Positions 50,401 to 62,400 of a DNA stretch of 64,000 nucleotides are shown here, one piece after another. This DNA is from Apostichopus japonicus. Lineage: Eukaryota; Echinodermata; Holothuroidea; Aspidochirotida; Stichopodidae. A model generated the notes under the pieces. That model did no database searches, was not told the DNA's origin, and worked only from the letters and a program-made list of their open reading frames with translations. Location of the stretch: assembly GCF_037975245.1 (NCBI RefSeq), contig NC_092573.1, forward strand, positions 25,325,265 to 25,389,264. The letters are read 5' to 3'. The translations under genes and the position numbers were made by a program. How positions within the stretch are numbered: the first letter of the stretch is position 1; each line of letters opens with the position of its first letter.

Positions 50401-53400
50401 AAATCATGAGAGACAACATTAATTTGGAACAAAGTATTCTGAATGTTTCAGAAACAGAGAGCATATATGAATTTCTAGACTCACATAGAGATGCATTTTC
50501 TCTTTATGGTGAATTAGCTCACTGTCCAAATTATGAGGCTGATATTACGCTTACTAATGATGAGCCATTTTACATACGTCCCTATAGACTTTCAGATGAG
50601 GACAAAGTCATTGTCGCCAGTGAGCTTGACAAATTAGTGCGATTAGGAATCTTAGCGGTAGGACATCAGTCTTATACCTCACCGGTTTTCCTAATTCCAA
50701 AGAAGGGAACAAAAGACAAACGGGTTGTCACAGATTTTCGCTACTTGAACAGTAGAATAAAACGTCTCAATCACCCTTTTCCTTTACTGAATGAGACTAT
50801 CCGTACCATAGGGTACTCTGGAGCCAAAATTTTGGGTGTTCTTGATTTAAAGTCTGCTTTCTTCTGTCTGCCACTTAGTGTTCATGCACAACAGTATACG
50901 GGTATTGCTTCATTTCATGGAGGAAAGCATTATTATTATAAACGCTTACCACAGGGATTGAATTTATCTCCAGCGATCTTTCAGTCGCAAATTAATGATA
51001 TTTTGGCAACGATCCCAAATTCAAATAAGTTCTGTATTGCTCATCATGACGATATTATTGTGTACAGTGCAGACAAACAATCGCACAAACAACACCTAAA
51101 GGCAATTTTTAAGGTTTTAATGGACAACGGATTGAAAATCTCTCCGAAAAAGTGTAGCATTTTTCAAAATTCCGTCCGATATATGGGACATTTGCTCTCA
51201 ATAACCCCAGAAGGTGAGGCTTGTATCCAACCTTTACATGATAGATGTGCAGCAATCAGGAACACACCGAAACCACACAATGTTAAGTCAGTAAGACGAT
51301 TTGTAGGTGCAGTTAATTATGTGGCTTCGTTTTTCCCAAATATTCAAGCACTATTGAGACCATTACATCATTTGAGTCGTAAGAGAAAGGTATTTAAATG
51401 GACAGAGGAACATCAGAGTGCATTTCAAAGTATTAAAGAGTTGTTGTGTAATCCACCTATATTGCATATGCCACAGAAATATGGTCGTTTTGTATTATAT
51501 AGCGACACATCACGAGTAGCAACAGGATCATACCTGACACAAAGAGTTAATGGTAAAGAGAATATTATTGCATATTACTCTAAGATATTACCACCAGCAT
51601 GTCAGAGGTATAGTGTCACTGAATTAGAAATGATGGGTCTATTTATTAATGTGACAGCATTCAAACATTTATTGCAAAATGTAGAATTTGAGGCATATGT
51701 TGATCACTCTGCCATTGTTGAATTGTTTAAGTCAAAACAAGAACCAGCAACTTCACGCTTACGTAAGCTTCTGTTCAAATTGTCAGAGTTTACATTCAAG
51801 GTTGGTTATAAGAAAGGCTCAGAATTGGTTTTGGCAGATTATTTGTCTAGAGCACCACAGGAATTCCACTCCGAAATAGATCAGGTTGCTCAAGAGGTCG
51901 GTTCTTATGAGGATTTTTCAACTCCACCTAAGGAGACATTTAATCCAATCATGACAAGGTCAATGGCAAGGTCAATGGGAGTCAAAGTTCCAGATTTATT
52001 TCCGAATAAAGTCACAAAGGAGTCTAAGCAGGATTCCCCAGCCAAAGAATCAACAAATAGAGTTGAAAGGACATTCAGTCCTAAGGCAACACATTCTAGT
52101 GATCATGTTACACAGAGACCACAATCTGAGTCACAAAAGACGACTACACCAGTTAGTTCTACTGATAAGAGAGAAACATATATTCAAAGGCCTATTATTA
52201 CTATGCCTAGTGAAAATAGACATACATATAGTCCTGATGTATTGGTTGTGCCAAATTTTACAAGTGTTTCTCAACCTTCAGAGCCAAGGTTAGTGGATCA
52301 GAGTAGACATAGAGTGCCAGAGGTAGTCAGAGAACCACCACCAGAATTATTTGCTCAGCCAAAGCCAGTCATAACAAACATTGATCATTTGGTTACAGGG
52401 CACATTCCAAAACAAAAGGAATTGAATAAAGTCATGAAGGCAATTCAAGGAAAGCTGATCAAAAACTATGATCTGCCATTTGATGTAAAAGAGTTGCAAG
52501 TTCAACAACAAACTTGTCCTTACTACAAACCAATTTATGATTTTCTTGCCCACGACATTATTCCAAGTAATGTTAAGCATGCTAGAACTGTTCGTTCTCA
52601 AGCAGAGGATTATTTGTTATGTAATAGTTTGTTATTCAGGATATTTTTGCATGAGACTAATGATGCTAAGATGACTCTTCAGTTAGTCATACCTGAGACT
52701 ATGGTAGAACAAATAATATCTCGATATCACGATGACTTGTTAAGTAATCATCAGGGTGTAATGCGTACATATTTGACCATTAGACAGCATTTCTATCTGC
52801 GTAATATGTTTCAACGCATCAGTAATTATATTCAGGCATGTCTCCGTTGTCAAGAATTCCGTAAGAAACCGGACAAATTGAGACAATATCATGCTCGCAT
52901 TCCTGATTCTTATCGTCCTTTTGACAGACTTAGTCTGGATTTCAAGACTATGCCCACAACGGCTACAGGATTTAAACATTTGATGGTTGTTTGTGATGAG
53001 ATCACTAGATTTGTTGTATGTGTTTCTCTTAAGACTCTTGATGCTGAAACGATATGTGAAGCATTATTGCAGAGGGTAGTTACAACCTTTGGTCCACCGT
53101 CTTGTATTATAAGTGATGCGGCAGCTTCTCTTACAGGAAAATTAGTGGAGCTCTTAAGTAAAGCATTAGGCATTGAACAAAAGTTCATCAGTGTAAGCAA
53201 TCATGGAAGCTTACAGGTTGAAAGACACATTCAGACTCTTTCAAATTTCCTCAAAGTGAACTTAAATCAGTTTGGTACGGATTGGGTACGATTTGTCCCA
53301 ACATCAGCCTATGCATATAACACATTTTCCTCTCCTCAGTTAGGTAGCTATAGCCCATTTGAACTTGCATTTGGACGTAAGCCGCCAAATCTTACAAATT

Positions 53401-56400
53401 TATCGTTCAATCCAATGGCAGGATTATCACAATCTCATGGAGAATATGCTGCATTGTTAAAGAAACGATTTGATCATTTGTCAAGGGTAATGTTAGTCTT
53501 ACAAAAGAAGCAACAAGATGCTCAAAATGTTAAGATAAGTGCAAAACTGGACAAAGGTGCAATTTATTCAACGGGTCAATTAGTGTATCTGTATAAGCCA
53601 ACGTCTTCCTCCTTGACTGCGAACTCTCGCAAAATTGCTGCAGAATGGTGTGGACCATTAGTGATCCATCAAGTTTTAGATAGGACTCATTATTTGTTGG
53701 CCACTCTCAAAGGAGAAATTCTTAGTGATGTATTCAATTATAACAGGCTTAGACCATGTTTTGTAAGAGCATCTTCTGAAACTAAGAATATCACTAACAT
53801 TCAGAAATTGCGTCAGGTCTTGAAAACAAAAGGTTCATCAAGTGAAAAGCTTGCTCGAATGAGAAATGTTTTGAGTAGTAACACTTCTAACGCAGAAAAC
53901 GTTAATGTCATGCAAGATGCACATATTGAGTTTCATGATGAGTTTGGTAACATTTTGCCAGGGGTAACTTCAGATCATGTCATGTGTCTTATGACCACTA
54001 AGCCAATGAATGTTGCATCCTTTTTAGAGAATAGAGCACATAATGAAGGATTAGCAATTCCATATCCTTCCATGAAAGATAGCATATTAAGGCAAAAGAA
54101 AGTTTTTGCAAATGCTCCACAAGGAGACATGAAAGTCCAACGTGCTCGATACAAATTGGGTGAATTACAGGTTCTGGTCACCTATCAGACACCATGTTTT
54201 CCAACAGGCTTTAAGAGTCACGATTTTTGGTGGAATGTAGGAAAATATTCCAACACAGAGGAAATAATGAATTTTCTCCATGAAAAGGGATTGAACATTA
54301 CAGGCAGTCCAGGCAGGATGTTGCAAACATTATATGGTTAATATGTATAACTGCATATTGCTTTAAGTTCAGATGAACAGGTGTTTTACCCACGATTGTA
54401 TGAATGGAATGCGTCATGGCAATTACCTGCATACCTGTTAAGTGGAAGTCATTGTACTGTATGGTGTAACAATATAAGCTTTATTGTTTAAAACGCCACC
54501 AAGTGACCTAGTTTCATCTTTTATAACAAATATGTAGTGAGTATACCTAATTTCTCCTTATGAATTCGTTCAAACGTTTACCCGGCAATTAGAACATATC
54601 CGGAATATTAGCAACATGGGTTTTCATATATTGAGAAAATATTTTAAGGATATTTACATTGCATCATTGATGTTATATATTGAAGGCTATTCAGAGACAG
54701 CATTGGTGATATGCAACTTTTGCTTACAGCAACAGTTATTGAAGCAAATGAGAGTATAGATCTTTTGAGGAAATTATGTATATATTTTCTTTTCCTCAAG
54801 TATTCATTCAAAGGTTTAAAAGACAAGATGTTAAGTAATATGTAAATTTGAAGAAAGATTTGTTGATGTCATAGTCTATGGGGTCTCTTTCATGGTATCG
54901 AATATCTAGTACTTTGGTACTTTACTAGACTATCAATTCGGAGTGCATACCTAGGGTCACCATGCTATCGAGTCACATTTTGTTGATTTTCTTGAAGTGA
55001 ATGTATATGATTCACAAGGTTTCAAAGCAGTTTTGAAACTATGCCTTCATTAAAGAGGAGGTTTTGTAAATGAGTTTGTAATATTTTAAGGTTCTTTTTT
55101 TTTGTGTACGAATTTTGCATGGAACGTCAAGGTGTTCTGTTCAGTTAAAAGATAACTAAGTCTAGTATTCTCTGATCTCTCCCCAATTCACGGCATGATT
55201 TCACTTTTGATATAAATGTATTATTGATGTATGAAATGCATAAATGTATTTTGTTAAAAGAGATACTGCATATTTTGCTGTGTCATGTAACTTTAAGATA
55301 TCTTAATGATATTTTTTTTAGATTACATCATATGATGTCATCATTATTGAAGAGGTACACAAAAATTTCATGGAGATAGTGTCAATGTATATACCATATG
55401 ATCATTTTAATAATTCGTAACCAAGATGTTAACCTTCGAGATATATGAAGACCATTTATTGAAGTCAATGAATATTAGTGAATGTGCTTACAGTACTCTA
55501 CCTTCTTGAGATAATGATAAGTTAAAGCAGTATGATGTTAAAATTTTGGAGTATCCAAAAATTTTTAAAGATTGAGGGGGATGTTATGAAATAGTGATAC
55601 CATCTCTTTGATGTTACCGAAAAGCTCCATCGAGATACCTTACAGGGCCTCTTATGTATTTATCTAGGTCATGGATTCAGTTTTCCCACGAGAAGTTTTT
55701 TAACTATCTTATTGAATCTTGGTACAGGGCCTTTTCCCAAAATAGATTCCATTATGTCTGTGGAACATTCGAGAAGGTTCTCTCACGTGGTATGGAAGTT
55801 TCCATAGAAAGGGGATGGACTTCCAAACTCCCAACCAATCAGGGCAGATCAGTGCCAGCGCACTTATTTTTATATCGTTAAGTTTATACAGGATGGTCAG
55901 GTTATTGGCTGCCTACTGATTATGCGCAGTGAGATTTTTATGGAAGTAAGGTATAAAAGAAAAAGGAGGTCAGAAATTTATCACTCCGTGATCAATTTAT
56001 CACTTGATCAGCAAATTTATGACTCCGTCAGCGCTCCGTGATCAGTTCGTTGCTTCGTCACCATTTCATCACTCTTTCTAATTGTTTAATTGACGGAGTC
56101 AAGTCAAGTCAAGTCATTGTAATTTAGTTTTATTTGTAAAGAGAATCGACAGAGAAGAAATTATACCGAATCAATAATCAAATCCTATCTCGTCAACTTG
56201 TTTTTGTGTGAACTCATTGTTTTCGCCCGTTCGAGACATCTCCTGAAGAAGCATAAAAACGGCATCAAGATATCCCAGTACCTTTCTATCGCGAGTCCCG
56301 ATGTAGTATTACCATCGGAGGAGCCGGGCTCGTCACAATATTACACTATAAGGTAAATAGTACGGTAGGCTATCATGTAGGGCACAATTAATCATTTACA

Positions 56401-59400
56401 TGCATGTGTAGCATTGTCATGGTAAATTATACAGTTAGCATCATGTTTGTCTTGCAAGATTCTGTAAGTTTTAGAATTGAAGAATATAGAAACATCAAAC
56501 AATCGGAGACTTGGAAACGGACATTGCCGTGGCTGCTTCATTATAATTTCTTGGATTTATTTATCTTCTAGCTGTGCCTAAAGATCTGTCAATTAAGCTA
56601 CAGTACTTCTCTAGCCTTTAGATGCACAATGTATTTTTTGAAATGATTGTTATTGATGCTTAGACAGACACACTTTCCCAAAAACTTATGGATCCTATCA
56701 GTGATTTTCTTAAACAAATGCATCCCATGAAGCAATTGTACAGTATTATGTTATTGACTGTTGCATGTTGGACATCACCAGATCGTAGACTTAAGTTAAG
56801 CTACAATAGAACCAGTCTGACCCTGTGTGACCCCTAGGAATGGGATCCTTCAGGGGAAAGGCTGGGATTACCAAAAAACAACAACAAGAGGGAGAGCAAC
56901 TGTTTATATTTTGAAAAGAATGTTTTCTTTGAGGGAGGGGAATTGGTTGCTCAGGAGATTTTATGTTGAGTTTAATCAGGGAGTTGTTAGGACTCCCTAG
57001 TTTAATCGTCTACAATTTTGCAAGTTACTTGTGTCCTGAGTAATTACCATAATAGAGGGAAGAGGAGGGATGGAAAGGTATCAGAGAGGAGGGTGGGAGG
57101 GGATTACCAGGAAAGCCTAGAGAGGGAGTTTCTTAGCTGAAGGGGGTAGGGGGAGGGCGTGGGGGAGCAACAGAGAGGAAGGATATAAGTGAGAAACAGG
57201 AAGTAGGACATGAGTGGACTTTGGTGACCTGATAAAGAAGTCTAAGATGGTCAGTTTTCAAGACTGTAAATGTACGCATTTGTTTTACTGATATACAGGT
57301 TATAAGTTCTCAAAGAAGTTACGGTATCTGCCTGTTCAGTTCTCATTGACCTGCACATGGTTAATGGCAAAGGCTGGTCTGGCAAGAATGGAAACTTCCA
57401 ATTAGCCACAGTACTCAAATGAAAACTTAAAAAATGAAAACTTGAAAACTAAAAGGGGGCGGTACACAGTTTTCACTAATTATGCAACATTCTTTAAAAT
57501 ATGAATTATGGTGAGTTTAAACGTTCAAGATTAATGTAACATTAACTGAACATTCTAATTACGATGTTTTAATCATTGTTTATATTGTGTCTACTGTTTT
57601 TGTAAATTTTTGTCAGTATGGACACGAAAGAATGCTATCCATGGCATCAACACTCTCTGGTGCATATGCAAGTCATATCATTCTCCGAGCTAAGACTGCA
57701 GTAGTGGCCATCACAGAAGACCTACCTGACTCTGTAGCTGCCCCAATCAACTGCTCCTTAGCAACCATGGTGTCTGCTGTATCCAAGATTAAACATGACA
57801 CCAGCAAGACAGTACTGATCCAGGTGCAGTAGATTTATATGCTTTATATTAATGTATGAATTTGACCTTGCAGGTTTCTTGGTTCAATGAATGCATACCT
57901 TACCATTGTTACAAAATAAAGAGTCTACTACTTAAAGGGTGTGAAGACTCGCGCACAAGGAATTGTCTCATTCGGGTACAGGATCTGACCTAGTTTTGAA
58001 GAAGGTGTAACAGAAGTGTTATACACTACCATAGATCCCAGAAGATACACACACAGCTTGCTACCGTCGGTAATTAGACATAGTGTACAGTCAATACATA
58101 CAGCTGCGGTCAATACCCACAACACAGTGTACATAGCAGCGATGGACATCTCAGGTCTAGGTAAAAGATAACAAGGTATCATGTTTCATTATTGTCTGCA
58201 TTTTGTAGCGACAAGAAGCAAACGTCACTTGCAAGCAACAGAAAGTTAACTTTTTCAGATGGCCGCCCGCGGTTTGGGGCGAGTCTTCAATGCCTTTAAG
58301 GTAAAAAGAGTAAGATTTTTGGCAGTTGTTGCTTAAATATCCGGTCTGTATGGAAACACTTCACAATGGATGATAAATGGGTCATAGTACATGATCAAAC
58401 TTTAGCATGAGTAGTTCAAACCAAAATAAGTTACATTGATCGTCTATCAGACTGCAGGCAGAGCGCTCAGTCTGTTTTAGGCATGCAGGTATGATAAATT
58501 ATGAATATTACAGAGGTCAAAGGTTATTCTGATCAGGATTCTCAAATTGGATCTTCAAATCTGAACAGTTTGAAAGAGGAGATAAAGAGGGCACAAACAA
58601 AAGAAACGGTCCTCATCTAACGTGATGTCAATTAATGTCTTACTCGATCAAATAAATGTGCTTTTATAGTAAAAGGAATGACATATAAGTTTGATCCAAT
58701 TTTAAAGTAAGTAAGGGTGTGCCAGGTTTGCTAGATAATAGGCATATATACAACAGCTGTGCATGTAAGTATCAAACTGGAAGCAAAATTCATCTGCTTT
58801 TAGAACATCATTTTGTCATACCATGGTGTTGTTATTATAGGTATTAATTAATGTTTTCCCATATCTGGGTATCTATATGCCACTGGTCAAGTTGTCAGTA
58901 GTCTGTATGTTTTATATCCTGTGTTAGATAAATTGTTTTATACAGGTGCTTACAGTACATACGTTTGTCATAAAGTTATTGGCATTCTAAATGCTACATA
59001 CTTATTACGTATGGGTACCTTTGTTGAGTCTGTACATGGATGCCTTTTCCATGTTATGTGCATATAACTAGTGTTAAATTTGAGTACATTTCTATAAAAG
59101 TATTTGGTATTCTCATGTCTATATCTATGTTAGTGCCTAGATATGTTTACTCATGAATACAAGACATAGACCTTCATAGGCTACCATCTGTATTTTTCTT
59201 ATCTATTGATACTCAATTGTGCATTAAGTGCTTTCTTTAATTCCCATTCTGATGACTAAAAGGTCTAAGAGCTCTGACAAACGGTATATATGTCGTATTA
59301 TGCTTTTTAGATAATTTGATCGACACGCTCAAACAAAAGACTTAAATATTGTAGCTCTTATGGAGCTGGAACCCGTAAAAGCATTGGAAGTTTCTCCTTT

Positions 59401-62400
59401 GAATTAACCTCTCTGTTGCCATGACTCCAGAAATATTTCTAGGTTGTCTACAGCTAAACTACTTTGTTCAATGTCGTTAATAATTGCTTGCTTCTGTTCC
59501 TAGCCTTTCATCAGTGCAATTAATCTACTATAGATGGGCGATAGGAAAAGTATCACAAACATTGCTGATTCATGCTGACAATATTACTGGAGAAGTCTAG
59601 CATTACTAGAAGTAGTCATGAATACTGTATCTAGCATTAGAAGTAGGGATGAATACTGTAACAAAGCATTAGAAGTACTGATGAATACTGTATCTAGCAT
59701 TAGAAGTACTGATGAATACTGTATCTAGCATTAGAAGTAGTGATGAATACTGTAACAAAGCATTAGAAGTACTTAGTCATGAATATTGTATCTAGCATTA
59801 GAAGTATAGTGATGAATTCTGTATCTAGCATTAGAAGTATACTTATAGTCATGAATACAGTATTTACTTCGTTCCCCACTTACCTGTCTCCCCACAACCT
59901 ATGCACCACATTCTACCGTGTCTAGAATGCCCTGGTAATCTTTTAACACTGTACACCCTCACTGGCCCTAATGGCCTTCCTTCATTTTTCTACCCACAAA
60001 GTGTCTCACTGTGTTTTTCGGAGTTAGGAAAATTTTCGCGAAATAGAAAACTGAAGGAAGGCCATTAGGGCCAGTGAGGGTGTACAGTGTTAAAAGTTTA
60101 CCAGGGCATTCTAGACAAGGTAGAATGTGGTGCATATAGGTTGTGGGGAGACAGGTAAGTGGGTCACTCGTAAATATATAAACCAGTAAGTTTTATAATA
60201 TCTAGCATTAGAAGTACTTATAGTCATGAATATAGTATCTAGCATTAGAAGTACTTATAGTCATGAATATTGTATCTGGCATTAGAAGTAATTATTGTCA
60301 TGAATATTGTATCTAGCATTAGAAGTACTTATTGTCATCATGTCATGAATATTGTATCTAGCATTAGAAGCACTTATAGTCATGAATATTGTATCTAACA
60401 TTAAAAGTAGTTATGAAAACTGTACGTGTAAAGGTCAAGGTGGAACTCTCCATCTGGACAGCACGTTTCAATGTATTTCTTGCCAATAATTACAGTATCA
60501 GTGAATATACAGTTCAATTCTACTAAATATTGCTATATTCCTTTGAGTTTGCATTGTATATATTGGCATTTAAAATTCAAATCATCCATTGCGTTTCTCT
60601 TATGTGCATTTGGAGTTTCCAACAAAATGTTGGATAGACAGCAAACCAACCTTGTCAAGAAGTCATTAGTGATTTAAGTATTGTTGTGTTTTTGTTATAA
60701 CGACAAGCAAAAAGAAGCAAATTTGATGATGATACAGAAATACAGCACTTGAAATTCTGACTGCCTTGATCAAATTTATCCTATTTTTGTGAGAGTGATG
60801 ATTCTCACATTGAATTTATAAAATACCATGCCTATTGCCTACAGTACAGTATTGATATATTCCAAAGCTTTGAAAGAAGCAATGAAGAATGAAATAATAA
60901 TTTGTGGCTGTTTGATCATGTATCTGACAGTGAGTTGTTGTGTCACATTATGCACACAATAATGAACACACTGTACTCACTGAACTTTCCATTTGAAGGT
61001 TGCTCTAGCAACCAATTAAATAATAAAATAATTCCAAGCAGTCAATAGCCAGTGGATGCCGTCATTTTGTGTACAGATGAAACTCAAAGGATGTAATGTA
61101 AATACGTACAGTAATTGTGTGTGTACAGTACCATCAAATTCAACTCTCAATTTCGGAAGGTTGATATATAATCGTTGAAGGTTTCATTTAATCGGTAGAA
61201 ATTAAAAATTAACTGATAAGAAGTGAAGCCAGGTAACTAATTAGATATAATCACATTTTAATTAGAGCACATCTGGCTGAGGTGCCTCTGTCTGTTTTCA
61301 TTTTATATTGTTACCAAGAACTGACGAAACTGTGTATTTAGGGCCTGTGATATTTCCAAGATGAAATGAGTCAAAGTCTCCAGAGAATTATAAAGCAACA
61401 TTTGTTTATGAACTCTAGCTGGTTACTTTCTCTTTAGGAAGTGCCCCAGTGATATTGCTTGAGTCTTATTGACTTAATTGTTGATTTGCTGTGTGTTGTT
61501 GGCAACACACTGGGTTGTTTAAAAAGCCTAATTGCATTGATGAAGAAGAATTTGATATAAAAGTTGCAATGTATTTTGGAAAGTAATTACCATATGGGTC
61601 ATGATTTGACATGTCCATTACATAACTAGCATTGTCAATATAATACAAAGTGGTCATTCGTCAATGTAACATATCATTGTTACACTGTGAACAATGTTAT
61701 AGTCATACTATGGACACTATTGTCACATGGTGACAGCCACACGTGCTATGTATTGTCAAATTTGCCGCCATATCGGTAGATGCTGTCAAAGCCACTAGTG
61801 CTGTCACATGCTACAGTCAATGATATTGATTCATGCTATCAATTACTAATCATCACATGCTATAATTAATGCACTGACAATACTGATATCAGTGTACAGT
61901 ACTGTCACATACAGTATAGTCAGTATTGCGAAGTTCGCCATACTGCGAAGTTCGGGCACCCTAAGAAATACACGATTTTCACCATGAAAACCTACAGGAA
62001 GAGCCAAATTTCACCAAAAAGTACGAAGCTACAGTTATTTTCTCTCCAAAATGACCCGTGTGCAAGAAATTACTTACATATTTGTCAATAAAATGACGAA
62101 GATCTATGAAGTCTGTTAAAATTACTGAAAGAACAACAGCGCCACCAATTTTTACCAGCGCCACACTGTGGGTTGCGTGTCCGAACTTCGCAATACTCTA
62201 GCAAGAAATACCAGTTCCACAATCACGAAGAATCTTCTTGGAAAACAACGTGAAAACAGTTTGCAGGAAAGAAAGTTTGGCCGTGTATCGTACTATAACA
62301 AAATTCTCCCACCATATCAAGTATATTTTCAAATGATTTATTACCAGAAGATTTAGTTTTGGGGTGTTTTAAGTCTTAAGTGGCCGAACTTCGAAGTCAC

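Larger units (their letters stand above)
47010..56345 (+). mobile_element. Full-length Ty3/gypsy-type LTR retrotransposon
   Basis: A 9336-bp element with two 764-bp LTRs that read as identical, TG...CA termini and a 4-bp target duplication CTAT (47006-47009 and 56346-56349). Directly after the 5' LTR is a TGG-beginning primer-binding site (TGGTGGAGATCGG at 47774), and directly before the 3' LTR a purine tract GAGGGGGA (55574-55581). It carries intact gag (48481-49437) and pol (to 54341) with domain order protease, RT, RNase H, integrase, which defines Ty3/gypsy. There is no envelope ORF; 1.24 kb of non-coding DNA follows pol. It lies in the same direction as, and inside exon 2 of, the dehydrogenase gene. 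Confidence 0.95.

Noticed and set aside
52347-53200. Minus-strand ORFs within pol
   Set aside because: Shadows of the intact pol frame with no recognisable domains.
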